A stretch of 64,000 nt of DNA from Cymbidium sinense (lineage: Eukaryota; Streptophyta; Magnoliopsida; Asparagales; Orchidaceae). This document shows positions 1-13,779 of this stretch, piece after piece (position 1 is the stretch's first letter; the number at the start of each line of letters is the position of its first letter). The notes under the pieces were generated by a model that searched no databases, was not told where the DNA came from, and worked only from the letters and a program-made list of their open reading frames with translations. Both the position numbers and the translations under genes were made by a program. The stretch lies in the NCBI GenBank assembly GCA_021442155.1, contig JAKCPB010000360.1, positions 62,001 through 126,000 on the forward strand, in the 5' to 3' direction.

Positions 1-1985
1 GGGTTGAAAATTTATTAGAAATATAGGACTTATAATTCCATAATACAAGATTGTGGAAATGCCTAAGAGGTGAGGATTTATGCTTGTAGCCCATAGGAAA
101 CATCAACCTCGGATCCTAAATCTAGTGTGAGCTTTAGGGCCAAAAACATGACTAAATCTAAGGCAAAATGGGCATATGGTTTACCTCCATAAGAGAAGAT
201 AAATCACATCTGGACTTACTACTTTTGAGTGGCGCACTAACTCCTCCTATGCTTTAAATCCATATAGGCAAGTCATATGCTTTGCAATTTGGTTAGGCTA
301 TTATTTACTTAGAGAAGAAACTAAGTCTTTAAACACACTCACTATGCGACTAGATCATGAAGGGCATGAGTTATGACTTAAATCTAATGCAAATTTTTGT
401 CAAGTTTTATTTGATTTTTGGACTTTTAGTTTGGCACATGCTATAGGATTTTCTATGCCTAAATGCATAAAAAATTGGTTGTGGGCTAAATCAGGAGAGA
501 AAGAGGTATTTTTTCATCAAAGGCTCTTACAAGTTAAGCATTTATTCTCTGGCACAGATGGAAGCCTTTTCTTAGCAAGAGTGGAAGAATATGATATGCA
601 TGATATTATACATTCAATCATCCAACTAATTGCTAAAAGTTTATTATCTTGATTTAATTCTTAGGCTTTTATGTGAGGTTATGAATTATTTTAAAATTTT
701 AGTTATGAGTTGTTAGTGAGATAGAAAATTTATTTTTATCCTAGGAGCCTAATTGCATCCAGGCCACACAATAATCACCAATCATAAATAAATTATGAAA
801 ATGCATGTTATTTCTATTGCATAAGCTAAACAAAATATCACATAATTTTATAATGCTATCGTAAAAAAATAAGAGGCCTGGTGGGCCACAGCAACTCGAA
901 GAAATGTGATTGTAGATCTACCCTTATACATCTCGGTATAATGAAATAATAATTACAATTGTAAAATGATAAGTGTTATGTGGGTCTTCATTCTTCATCC
1001 TCCATTCTTCACTCTTCATCTTTCATTTTTTTCATTTTTGATTTGCTTCTTTTTTATTTCTTTTGGCTTAAGTAAGATATATTTTGCTCCAAAGGCATCA
1101 CATGGTATATAAGACACAGTCTTATAACCAATGTTCACTTTAATCACCAATAACACTTATCCTAATCCTAATGTAAACATTACATTAAAAGGAAGAAAAA
1201 TAAATTTAGCTACACCTGCAAAACAAATGTTAGCTAAACACATCATACATTCCAAGCAGTTATAGGAATAATTTGGACTTGGCACTCCACACATGGGTAA
1301 CCAAGTCCACATGTCCTAACTTGGGGTACTCTTAGCGGGCTAAGTAACCTACACATCGAAGAACATTTATATTTTATTATAGCTGCCCCTTAAGCACAAC
1401 CCCCTACATAAAATATGATTAGGCTAATATTATTTAAACTTGCATACACCCACAACATCTAGTCTAAAATAATACATCACAAAACCAAATATTCATCAAA
1501 CCATACACTGCCCTAAAATAAAGCTAAAAATAGTGATTTAATCTAATATGCATGTGCTAAGGTTTGTGTGGTACGTCCTAACTAGGCTTTAGAGCTATGC
1601 TTCGCTAAGTGTGAGGGATTTAATTAATAATGGGTTGATTCCTCTTTAAGTTATTTAATTGATTTGAAGATTATACTTAATATTTTCTTTTGTTTCATAT
1701 AGCTTACACTTAGCAACTAAGTGTTATAAAGAGAAGAAAGAGAGGGGATCTCTCTTTTATCCTTGCCTTAAGTCATTTCTAAGGTAAATTATTTAATGGG
1801 ACATCTTTAATGAATGATTTATTATGTATTTTAGTTAACCCTAAGTTTATATTCATTCTAAATAGCCATATTCAATAAGAAATGCATCTTAGGATTAATT
1901 AAGATGGATTACTATGACATAACATATACTCATCTATTTCTTTCCATCATGTATACCATGCATATGAATAGCCCTAAGTATACTA
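1..1985 (-). repeat. LTR fragment S1 of the Tat-like family, truncated at both ends
   Basis: This stretch matches the interior of the family's long LTR. Its start resembles the LTR at 39945 onward and its end resembles the LTR near 41930, so it begins roughly 540 bases and stops roughly 2.5 kb in from the low-coordinate end. It uses the same orientation as the LTRs at 1986 and 39408, whose sense strand is minus. The left side is cut by the window edge. On the right it breaks off where the next LTR begins with TGGTGTTT at 1986, which suggests that element inserted into this one. No coding capacity is credible here. Confidence 0.8.
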
Positions 1986-2099
1986 TGGTGTTTTATTTTC
2001 ATCTATGAGTGATGAAAACAAAAGTATGCTAGTTGGACCCCATGCAAATATGCAGATGTACTTATTAGGGTGATCGGGTATACATTGAGGAATGATGTA

Positions 2100-2115
2100 C
2101 TATCTCGAGAGATAG
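2100..2115. other. 16-bp palindrome near the LTR 3' end
   Basis: CTATCTCGAGAGATAG is a perfect palindrome about 115 bases inside the low-coordinate end of the LTR. Related near-palindromes occupy the same place in the other LTRs, for example around 18751-18766 and 39503-39518. It would form a hairpin in RNA. Its role is unknown. Confidence 0.6.
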
Positions 2116-5100
2116 AAGTACCATCCTACAATGGACCTAATCACCTAATAAGGACTCATAAGGATAATGGGTCTTTGAATGTACCAAAGATTCTTCCCTT
2201 ACTTTACATGAAAAAGAAAAGTAGGGGGTTTATTTTAAACTGGGTTCGTTAAGTTTCCTATGGAGGCAAGCCCCCATAGTTAATTACATCCCAAGGAATG
2301 AGATTCCTTAAGAATACTCTCAATTAAGGTAAATGATCGCTATCTCCAAAAATTACAAAGATAGGACTATCAATCAAATGGTTATTTTTAGGAGATCAAA
2401 TGGATTGATCAAAAAGAAGGAGTTATTATCAAAAATAAAAGGAGATAAGTAAGGGATGCTCACGATGCTAGGAAACTTAGCGAGCATCCTAAATTATCCT
2501 ATGATTGGGGTTTATATTTTTTAATTTGAAGAGAATTATTTATTTGAATTGAATTTTTATTAGAAATCTAGGGCTTACAATTCCACAACATAAGGTTGTA
2601 GAAATGCCTAAGAGGTGAGGATTTATTCTTATAACCTGCAAAGGGAAACAACAACCTTGGATCCTAAATCAAGGGAGCTTTGGTGAGAGCCAAAGCACAA
2701 CCTAAATCTAAAGCAAAAATGGGCATATGATTTTCCTCCACAAGAGAGGATAAACCACCCGACTGTTGGACTTACAACCGTCTGGGGGTGGTTGCCAACT
2801 AACTCCTCCTATAATTTTAAATACATGTAGACAAGTCTTATGCTTTTGCAAGATAGCTAGGCTATTATTTATTTAGAAAGAAGATTAAGTCTTTAGATTA
2901 ACTCCCTAAGAGACTAGATCATGAAGGGTATGAACTCATGACTTAATCTAATGCAAATTTTGTTAAGTTTATTTTATTTTTTAGAAATTTTTATTTGACA
3001 CAGGCTATGGGATTCATATGCCTAATGCATGAGAAATTGATTATGGGCTAAAATCAGCAAGAAGGAGGTGTGTTTCCACCATGGCTCTCAAAGGTCAAGC
3101 CATTTTCTCTAGAAAAGGTGGAAGCCCTCCATAAGTAAGAGTGAAGCAAGATGATTTTATGCATGATATGAGATATACAACATCCAACTAAGGGTTGCTA
3201 AATCTTTTATTATCTTGATTTATGTCTAGCTTTAGGTGAAGGTTATGAGTTATTTAATTTTAATTTTAAGTTGATTAATTGGATAAAATTTATTTTTTCT
3301 AAGAGCCTAATGCATCAGCCATTCATCAAACAATGAAGAAACTAGAAAATCATGTCATCTTAATGCACAAGCTAAACAAATATCAAACAATTTTATAAAG
3401 CTAGCAAAAGAATAAAAGGCCTTTGGTGGGGCTCCACACAAACTCAAAAGAAATGTGTGTGAGCTTCTACCCTTATACAACTCAGATTATAAATGAATAA
3501 TTACAATTTAGAAGGAATTTATGCTTTGGGGGTCTTTATTCTTCATTTCTTCATTTTTGATTTGCTTCATTTCTTTCTTCTTCATGGCTTGGTTGGAATT
3601 TGGTTGCTCCAAAGGCTTCACATGGTACATAAAACATGGTCTTATGACCAATGTTCACCTCCATTCCCCATAACTTTTATTCCAAATCCTAATTGTAAAA
3701 ATTACATGAAAATGGGAAAAGTAAATCTAACTAAACCTACAAAACAGAGATTAGCTAAACATACCACATAATAAGCAATTATATGAATAACTTGGACTTA
3801 ACACCCACACATGGATAACCAAGTCCACTGTCCTAGTTTGATCATGCTTAGGGGTATAAGCAACACACAAAATATTTATATTTTTATTACAAGCTCTTAA
3901 GCACAATCCCTAGAAGACATGATTAGACTAAGATCATCATCATCTCCCTGCACACCTAACATCTAATCTAAAATATTATATCACAAAATAAAATCAGGCA
4001 TCAAACCATGCACCGCTATAACATAGAGCTAGAAATGGTGACTTCACCTAATGTGTGTGCCATTTAAGGCTTGTGTGACATGTCTTAACTAGGCTCTAAG
4101 GTTGGAACTTTCTAAGTGTTAAAGGATTCAACTTAGAGGTGGTTTCATTTTAAATGATTTAGTTGATTTTTTAATTTTATTTGATGATTTGATTTGGTTT
4201 GAATGAACTTACATTTAGTTACTAAATGTTGTAAAGAGAAGAAAAGAGAAGAGAACTTCTCTTTCATCCCTACCTTAAGTAATTTCTAAGATAGATTCAT
4301 TAATGATTTTCTTTAGTGAATGTTTATTATGTGTTTTAATTAATCTAAGTTTAGATTTGCTCTAAATAACCTATTCAATAAGAAAGGCATCTTAGGATTA
4401 ATTAATGGTTAATTACTATCACATAAATACACAATTTATTTCTTTCCAACATGTATACATGCATATGAATAATCTAAGCATATATATACATGTAATGCAA
4501 ATCTTAACACCTTGATGATGAATGCAAATGATTTGTTAAAAAAATTTGGATATTTCATGAATGCATGTTTTTATGTAAAAAAGGGATTCTTTTATCCATT
4601 AATCAAATGCACATTTACATGTATAAAAGATATAAGTGAGTATGCCATTATTTTCTATACACAGGGTGTAAGGTACAAGACCTACTTGGGGCTACTTAAA
4701 GCCTCACAACCCGGGATGTCCATAATATACCACTTTTCTTAAATACATGTGCATGTACAAAAGAAAATAAATGGATGAAGAATCATGCAAAAGATTTTAT
4801 TTGATTTGGTTGTAAGATTTACATGTGTAAATGTGAAGATCCTTCTTAAATCATAACATGAAATGCATAGGAATAGATTTAAGCAAGTGTTATTCTTTTC
4901 AAATGAACTATACACTTTGCAAATCCTATACAAATCCATATTAAGAGAAGAAAAAATCACATAATACATCTTATGCTATAATCATATGCGATTATAAGTA
5001 TTTACAAGTAGCATCACTTCATTTATATTCTTTGATTTATATGTTTTAAAAATAATTTTTGATTTAGTAATGATAGTAGCCACTCATATTCTTACCTTAG

Positions 5101-6230
5101 CCAAAACATGCAATTTGACATAACGAAAACATTTTATTTAATTAATTTTTTAAAAGATGTGAATGCATGATTTCATATGTCAAACAACATTTAGTATGCT
5201 TGGAAAGAAATAAAGTGATGTAAGCATATGACATCATTCACCCTAATTAATTCTAAGACAATCATATGAAATAAGATTATTTAAAAGTGAATCAAAATTC
5301 TTTAAATAGATTTTATTTTGAATTTGATTATTTGAAAATATGGAAAAGAGTTTGTTGGTCCTAACCCATTTCCCCATGTGTGATTAGTTTAGTTTAATTT
5401 TAGAATAATTAGATTGATTTTATATTTTTTAGGTTAAGGTGTGAATTAAATTATTAATTACCCCTTACTACACCACAAACATAATTAAATAATTATGAGC
5501 CAACATATGATATGCAACCACATGGAAATTTAAATCAATTGCACCTAAGAAAGAAGGGCACAATTGGCTCACAATTATTGATTAATTAAGCTAAAGGGTT
5601 TAATTAAGTACTTTCATAACCTCCACATAGTTGGATTATAATTTCCTTTAAAGCCTTTGGGTTATTGAACACCTAAGAATCTACCCAAGAATTAGATGAT
5701 TAAGTTGAATGATTTGATTTTGAATTTGATTAATTAATTAATTAATGAAGTGATTAAGCCATTAATTACAACTTGATTAAATGTTTCCAAATGGGTGAAC
5801 ATGGGGAGAAGATTGGAAAATCTTAAACTCATTCCTAAGTTCATTCTTTATAGTGATTAACAACTTAATTAGAATTCATCTATTTAATAGATTAATTAAT
5901 TTTAATTAAAGGGATTGATTGATGAAAAATTAATTCCCCAAATTAATCAACAATAAATTCTAAGAAAATCATGGGAGGTAGAGGTCATTCCACTAATAAA
6001 CCCTAGGAAGTTTGGAATTAATTGCTGAAGTAATTAAGGCGTACTTAACATAATTATATTCCCAATAAAACCCAAATTGAGTGAAATCTATTATTTAAAT
6101 CAATTAAACTTAATTTTATATTATTTTCAATTGAATTATCTTTAAAATGAACTTGAGTTTGTATTTTTTGGATTTTTCTACATTTAGTTATGAATTTATG
6201 AAGTTTCTATGATTAATAGGTAATTAAATA

Positions 6231-6365
6231 GCCTAATTAAATAACTAATCCTGTCGATGCCATGTGGACCGCTGACACGATGCACACTTTCCACGTGACG
6301 CGATAAGATTGGTTATTTAAGTTGTCACATCACGCTGGTCGGTGGCGATCTCTTCAGGGCGTCGA
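6231..6365 (-). promoter_or_regulatory. CpG-bearing promoter-like island in LTR S2
   Basis: Within very AT-rich LTR sequence this short block holds many CpG dinucleotides. On the sense (minus) strand, in order, it has a CCAAT box (ATTGG on plus at 6308-6312), ACGTG cores (CACGTGACG on plus near 6292-6300) and a TATA-like TTATTTAATT (plus 6231-6240). The equivalent block in the inverted LTR at 28985-29070 has the same order with a better TATA box, so this is the likely element promoter. Assignment rests on motif order and conservation only. Confidence 0.5.
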
Positions 6366-7479
6366 TCAAGGATCAAATGGCTGGTGATTTTAAAGGATTA
6401 AAATAGAGGATCTAACATGATTTAAGCAAGGCCGTCCATTCAAAATATGTGGGATGGATGACCCATGATTCATCCCTACCTAAGCTACAGGAGATGGAGG
6501 CTGTCCGTCCTCCATGGCTTGATCCGAGCTCACTTGAGCTTGGATTAGGCTGAGATTCACCCTACACCATCAAGAGGTGTATGGAAGAACATCCAACGGT
6601 TGAATTTCAATGGGATGATAATTCCCTTCACAAAAGACCAAGCAATTTTCAATGGTGGATTGGTTCTGAGCCATACCTCACTGGAGGCTATCATTGGCAC
6701 TTCCAATGGAGGAGATAGCTTCGTCTAGTGGAGACGAAGCTCTGTTGAAAATTTCAAGGCTTGATTTTAAGTAGATATCCCAATTGACCAAGCTTCCCTC
6801 TAATGTCTTGTGGGTTTGATCAAAATCCCTCTTTTCCTAGCTTGGAGACTTGGGAAAAGCTTTAGGTGAGTTTGACTTGCCTTCTTGATGGTGCTTGCAA
6901 AGTGAATTGAGGTTTGGAAGTGAGCAAGTTCAAACCTTTAGGTGCTTGAGAAGCTTAGGGAAAGCTTGGGAAGCTTTGATCCTCGAGCTCATGAATGCAA
7001 AGAAGGTGGTTTGAGTTGAATGAGGGGTATATCTCCCCTCCTTGGATCAGATGACTGAGAGCCATCTTGCCATTTTGATCAAATTGAGGAGATTGATTAG
7101 GTTATTTTGGTTGTTAGGAGCTCCATGTGCTTCGATTTGACAAAGGAGTGGAATGGAGGAAGTGCACATATTCTAGGTGAGTGTAGGAGGTGATCCAAGT
7201 GGAGAAATTTAGGAGGGTGTTTGGCCTTAGGTTGGGTCATGGACCCAAACCCATTAGGTCATGTTCACCACCCTCCTTTGTGTCCAATGGACCTAGAGGA
7301 TGCCAGTGGCCTTGAAAAAGAATTTTAAATTCAAGTGAATTTGGCCATAGGTTACCCTTTGACCTAGGGGTAAAATGGTCATTTGGCCTTGATTTTGATT
7401 TGGGCAGATTTGAGATGATTGAAAAATGGGTTGTGCCAATTTTCAATGAATTGGGAGTTGATTTGATGTGATTTGGCTC

Positions 7480-8130
7480 AAGCTGACCTATTTAAGTCAA
7501 AATGGGTCAAGTTGATATTGGTCAAATTGGGTCAAACCTGGTTAGGTCAAGTTCAAATGATCATTTGAGCCTATGTGTCATTGGTTTGGTTCAATTTGGT
7601 TTTTATTTGGTTTTGTTCATTTGAGTTCACTTAGGTCAAATGGGTCAAGTTGACTAATTTGACCATTTGATGACCCAATTGGGTTAGGTCATGAGTTGGT
7701 TTAGGCTTGGTTGATCATTTGAAATATTTTGCAAGCTTTGGTTTCAATCAATTTTGGTTTGGTTTGATTTCAAGTTGATTTGACCTTTTAGGTCAAGTTG
7801 GGTTCATGGTCAATTGGGCTAGGTTGGGTCTAATTGGCAAATTGAGGCTTTGGTCAAGTTCAACAAGTGATTTAGAATGAATTTGACCCATTGGTTACAA
7901 TCAATTTGGCTTAGATCAAGATTTGACACATTTTGACTTTTTAGGTCAACTTGGGTCAAGTGGCCAATTAGGCTTGGTTTGGCTCAATTGATGTCTTGAT
8001 CATGTTTAATCTTTGGTTATAAATTGGTTTAGATCAATAGTTTCAATCAATTTAGCCTATGATAGATTTTGGCTAGTTTGGGTTTCATTTTAATAAGTGT
8101 TGACTTGGCTAGGTTTGACTTGGTTTGACC
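7480..8130 (-). promoter_or_regulatory. W-box-like dense U3 segment of LTR S2
   Basis: GGTCAA (sense TTGACC) and related TTGACY cores recur at least a dozen times here, often in back-to-back pairs. TTGAC[C/T] is the known core bound by plant WRKY factors. The segment lies upstream of the promoter-like island in the sense direction, as an enhancer region would. The same density appears at 12280-12960, 27100-27800 and 44880-45560 in other LTRs. Whether it binds WRKY proteins or is just a low-complexity tandem motif cannot be told from sequence. Confidence 0.4.
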
Positions 8131-9391
8131 CAATTTGGGTGATTGATCATCCTAGATGATTGTTGCTCACATAGCTTAGCTTAGTTCAATCCAATTTGGG
8201 TTGGATTAAAATTTGGCTCAAAAGGTGCTTTAGGTCACTTTTGTGAGAGTGAGTCAAGTATTGGCTTGATCAAGGCTTGATTCAAGTTTGGTTGAACTCA
8301 CATATGGACTTATGATTGAAATATAAATCCAGTAAGTGATTTGGAATCAAATGGGTTTTGATTCATTTGACAATTTCAAGTCAAAAGGGTGAACATGGTT
8401 TGACTTGGGTTAGTTTGATTTTGGTGTGATGATTGAAGTTTATGTTTAGATTTGGGTTTATGATTGGAGAATTGATTGTTTGAAGAGAAAATCCAAAGGT
8501 TTTGGATTGATTTGAGAATGATTTGGCTAAGTTCAAGAATTTGATTTGAAATAGGATAGGTTTGATTTGGATTTGAGTTTTGAATTTGGTTTGATTATTT
8601 GAATTTATATTTCATTTATATTTGTGAATATAAATTAGAATATAAATGGGTTATGAAAAATTTTTGAATGAGTGATTTGATTTGTTTGAAAGTTCAAGAT
8701 TTGAAGGATAGTTAGGTTTAAAATTTGGACATGGATTTGAGTTTAGATTTGATGGTTATTGAATTTATATTTCATTTATATTTGTGAATATAAATGAAGC
8801 ATAAATTTATGAGAAAATCTTTAAATTTGGAGTGATTTAAATTTGATTTAAGTCCATAAGATGAAATCAAAATAACTTAGGAAAGATTTGGTTTAATGAT
8901 CATGGATTTCAATCATTTGAAATTGATTCATGATTTGGTATGATTTATTGATTTGAGAAAATTGATTTTGATTAAAATTTTGATTTAGAGTTGATTTGAA
9001 TTTGAGAAAATCAATTAAGTTGAAATTGATTTGAGTTTGAAGTTTATTTGAATTTGAAATTGATATGAATTTGAAGTTGATTTGAGTTTGAAGTTTGATT
9101 TGAATTTGTAGTTGTTTTGAATTTGAAGGTGAATTGAATTTAAAGGTGATTTGAATTTGAAGTTTGACTTAAAATAAGGATTTGGTTTAAGCTAAAGGGT
9201 AGGCAAGTTTTTCTAATACCCCCTATGGCATAACCTATTCCTTATGGCTAACTCTTCTAAGTCTCTAGTGTTAGGTTAAGTGTTCACCTAATCACTAGAA
9301 GTGTCTTAAGACTAAGGAACTCTTAATGTCTAGAGAAGTCCTATGTCTATAATGGAGAAGTTGAGAGCTCGCTCCAAAAGTGAGGTCAATA

Positions 9392-11471
9392 AAGGGTGCC
9401 TAATATGTGTGGCATGATTAACAAGGCATACCGCACGTATTGGTGTTGACCGAGATGATCAACAATGCTCGAATGAACACAAGCATTAACAAAAATGGTC
9501 TACTCCCAAACCAGAGGTGTAGAAGGAATCAAGAGCTTAGTGCAATGCAACTCTAGTTATGCCTAAGACATAAGAGAGTGAGGGAGGAATTGACTAGGGA
9601 TTAAGTGTGTGAGCCTTCCACTAGAAAAAAGGTTCAAGTCATCCACTGGGGATGAGAGGTTTAATTTGATTTCCATCTCGTTGGGGAGAAATTTGATTTG
9701 ATTTATTGATTTATGATTTGGTGCTCCACTGGAAATAAAAATATGATCTTTCCACTAAGGGGACAAGTTCAAGTCATCCATTTGGGATAAAAGGTTGTGA
9801 AATCTACCAGGGGATTAGAATTCAGGATCCGCTAGGGATGAAAGTGAGAACTCTCCACTAGGGGAGCAAGTTTTGGTTGGTTTGAGTTGATTCCACTAGG
9901 GGAATTGGAAATATTTGCTTCTCACAAATGAGAAGCTGATTGATTTGATTTGTTTGTTTGGTTTGACTCCACTAGGGCAGTTGATTGGATTTATTTTATT
10001 TGTTTAGTTTGACTCTACTGAGGAGGAATGTTGAATTTGTTTCAGATTTTAAATTTTGAATTTTGAGATGGATCATGTTGATTTGCAATGGACCGCACTG
10101 AGTAGGGGCCATGCCAACCTTGGTCTAGCTCAGATTTACAAATCCAAAGGGATAGTCTACCAACCATATAGTGTAGGACTTTCTAACCAAAGGCTCTTTC
10201 GATGTGTGTGCTATAGGAAGAAAGTGATAGACTTACATCTTCCAAAGTAGGGATCAGTTACTGGGGTGATCTATTGGCGAGGCAATGAATTAAACCCATC
10301 CTAAGACTAACTATCGAGTGAATGTCACTGGGGGACTTAGATCAGCTCAAATATAGTCAAAATTAATTTCATTTTTAATTATATTTGATGGATCCCATCG
10401 GTTTGCGATGGACTATATTGAGTAGGGGCCATGTCGGCCTTGATCTAGCTCAGGTTTATCAATCCAAAGGGAGTAGTTTCCCAGCCAAGGGGAGAACTAT
10501 CCAATCAAAGGAGCACCTTTCAATTTGCAATGGTTGATTCATGGAAGAAAGCACGGGGATTCACATCTTTCCTAAATAAAAGACCATTGTCAACCCGACC
10601 TAGGGTTACCCGTTAGTTTGCGACAGTCATGCTAGAAAGAATGCATCGTAGACTTATATCTTCCAAATCAAAATGACCACCGGGGTAACCTATTTGTGGA
10701 AAAATAGATTGAACCCGACCTCAGAGCGATTACTGAGAGAGTGCCGACCCAGGGACTTATCTCTACTCAAGAGTAGTCAGGCAATTCCTATAGGGAGTTC
10801 TGCTGACACTACCCTAAAGATAAGATGCCTACTTGGGAAAGGGGCCGCTGGGGGCTTGAATTCCTAAACCACAAGTAAATTAATTTGTTTATTTTGTTTA
10901 TTTATTTATCATGGACCCTGTTGGTTTGTGAGGGATCATACTGAGAAGGAGCTTATATTAAGCTAGACCTATCTCAGTTTGACTGAACCAAGGGAGAACT
11001 TATGCATCTATTGAACAAATTCTCTAACCATAGGGGTGGTACTAGGAAAGGGGGACTGTCCAATCCAAGAGTAACTCAGGTAGTGTCTAAATGGGGTCGC
11101 AAAGGACATGATCCAAATAGAGTGCCCACAGGGGAAAGGGCCACTAAAGGCTTTATCCAAAACCCTAAAGAAGATAATTTCTATAGGTATTCAGTGGCCA
11201 ACTCATGGACAAAGCATGGGGACTCACATCTGCTAAGAGTGGTATATCCACCAGGTGAGTTACTGTCAGCAAAGCGAACATCAACCAACCTAAGGTTGAC
11301 AATCAGCCTATGAGAAAAGCATCAGGGACTCACATCCTCCTATAACGGAACTAATTATCGGGATAGTCTATCTTCGGCTTGACAGGTGCTATCCAACCTA
11401 GGGGCGACTATTGAATGAATGCCACTAGGGGACTTATATCAACTCAAAAGTAGTCAAAAGGAAAGGAGCTG
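9392..11471 (-). repeat. 3' untranslated repeat region of E1, first part
   Basis: This region lies between the 3' LTR and the end of pol and matches 46635-48465 in E3. Part one (about 9600-10040) repeats a short CCACTAGGGG motif several times. Part two has three diverged copies of a composite unit. Each opens with GGATC..TTTGCAATGG (near 10074, 10387 and 10910) and contains GAGTAGGGGCC or a variant. Each closes with GGGGACTTATATC..CTCAA (near 10330, 10748 and 11417). The open frames 10673-10867 and 11002-11313 fall in it but face the wrong strand and look like nothing in the family. The region resumes at 18856 after the inserted LTR. Confidence 0.75.
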
Positions 11472-13779
11472 TGTTGACCTCACTTTTGGAGTGAGCTTTC
11501 AATCTCCTCTTCTTAGACTTAAGACTCTTCTAGACACTAAGAGCTCCTTAGTCAAAAGACACTTCTAGTGATTAGGCGAACACTTAACCTAAGTCTAGAG
11601 ACTTAGAAGGGTTAATAATAGGATTAGGCCATGCCTTAGGACTTAAAGAAATCACATATCCTATAGCCTAAACCCACTCCATATATACCTTCTAAAATCG
11701 AACCCAGATTCAAATTTCAAACCAAACCTCAAATTCAAATTCAAATTCAAATTTTAAATCTAATTTCAAATTTGACTCCAAATGATTGAAACCTAAAATT
11801 AAATTCAAATCCTAATACCCTTCCTAAGCCATATGAACAACATTCATAAGTTTTAGCCAAAACTCCCTTTAGATCAAATCAAACTCAATTTCTTTAAAAT
11901 TTATTATTTTTTCATTTATATTCACAAATATAAATGAAATATAAATTCAAATGACCAAAATTATATCAAAATCAAATCCAAACTCAATCTAAGCCCTTTA
12001 AGATAATTCTTTGGACTTAGCCAAATTCTATCAAATCAAGTCAAAACCAATGAATTTTCTCAAATCAATCATTCAATCATTCAAGTATAAATAAAACATA
12101 CAATCATCAAACCAAATTTAACCCAAGTCAAGCTAACTTAGCCCTTTTGATTTAAAACTTTCAATGAGCCAAAACTATTGGACTTGAAATTGATTACCGT
12201 TGAATTTATATTTCAATCCAGGGCTTATATATAAGTTCAACTAAACTCAAATCAAACCAAAAACAAACTAATTGACCCACTTAGGTCCACTTGACCCAAA
12301 GTGACCTAAAGGACCCATTTGAGCCAACGTCCAATCCAACCCAAATTGGATTGAACCAAACTCACCAAAACTTTTCATCATGATTGTTGATCACCCCACG
12401 ATGAGTAATTGTAATCAATTAGGTAAAATAAAGTTAACTTAGTCATTTGACCAAGTCAACCCTTAGACCAAATGAACCAAAACTAGCAAAAACTCATCCT
12501 ACACCAAATTTATTGAAACCAATGATTTGAATCAACCCAAAGTCAATATTTAAATATGACCACCAATTGAGCCAAACCAAGCTAATTGGCTGATCCAAGT
12601 TGACCCAAATTGGCCTAAAGGACCAAATTAGGTCAAATCATGATCTAAGCAAAATTGATTGCAACCAATGACTCATGTTCATTTCAATTTGATTATTGAA
12701 CTTGACTAAAGCCATAATTGAGTTTAATTTAACCAATTAGTCAACTTGACCCAACCTAGCCCAAATTGACCTAAATGGTCAAATTAGCCAAAATTCAAAC
12801 TAATTCCAAATTGATTCAAGTCAAAGACCACATTCATCTTCAATTAGCCAATTAAATATGAATCAACCCATAACCCAAGCCATTAATAATTTTGGTCAAA
12901 TTGGTCAACTTGACATTTGACCCATTTGACTCCAAATGAGCCAAAATCAATTCTAAGACAAATTAAATCAAATACCAAAACTCTTCAAATTATCATGTGA
13001 CTAACCTAAGCCTTTTTGACCCAATTTGATCAATTTCAACCTAACTTGATATAACAATGTCCATATGACCAAATTAGCCAAATTGAAACCAAGCCATGAC
13101 CCATTGGGGCTGATCAAACCGACCCAAACCCATTTTGGATCAGCCCAAAAATCAACAACCTAATTAAATCCTCATGGATCCTCCACAAAGGGATTCCATC
13201 CAACCTCATTTAATTCTCCCCATCACATGCATTTAACTCTCCCCAACATTGAATTCAGTGATCATATGTAGCAAGAGAGACTTTGGAGCAAAAATCCAAA
13301 GTTCTCAATCAATCCATCATCCATCCCAACCACCCAAGCAAGATGACAATTTGGAGCCAAAAAAATTCAAAAAGAATGGATTTGGCCATTATTAAAGAAG
13401 GGTTAATTTTCTCCTCCTATCACTATTCAGCCCCAAGAGCTCCAAATCAAAGGAACCACCACTTCCCACCTCTTGAGCCAAAAAATACAAAATAGTGGAT
13501 TGATGAAAAATAAAGATCAAAATTTTCATTTCAAGCAGAAGATCCAAGATTCCAAGGTCTCTCTTCCTTGCTCACTTCACCGCCAAAATCCATCTCCTGT
13601 AATTTAAAAACCAAACTTAGATCTCCATGTTAATTTTGTGCAATTTTAGAATTTACTAGATAATCTTGCATTTTTACTTTAAATCATCCCAATTAGAAAA
13701 TAGAAATTTTTGATGAATCGCATGAGTCCAATGGATCATTTTGATCACACTATTCCCTTAAACTTCATTTATCGCCATC

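Larger units (their letters stand above)
1986..9391 (-). repeat. S2: 3' LTR of E1, near full length (7.4 kb)
   Basis: It starts TGGTGTTT at 1986 and ends GGTCAATA at 9391, where E3's LTR ends GGTCAACA. It aligns end to end with 39408-46634. About 70 bases just inside the low end are absent compared with 59625 onward. The stretch 6900-9200 is T/G-rich on the plus strand, so the sense strand is A/C-rich. It contains dense GGTCAA motifs (7480-8130) and a duplicated block around a short hairpin (8580-8650 and 8755-8815). A CpG-bearing promoter-like island lies at 6231-6365. Short reading frames such as 2070-2252 and 7237-7446 match no family protein and are chance. Confidence 0.85.

Noticed and set aside
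11002..11313. 103-codon plus-strand frame in the 3' region of E1
   Set aside because: It faces opposite to gag-pol, overlaps the composite tandem repeat, and the matching part of E3 has no corresponding frame.
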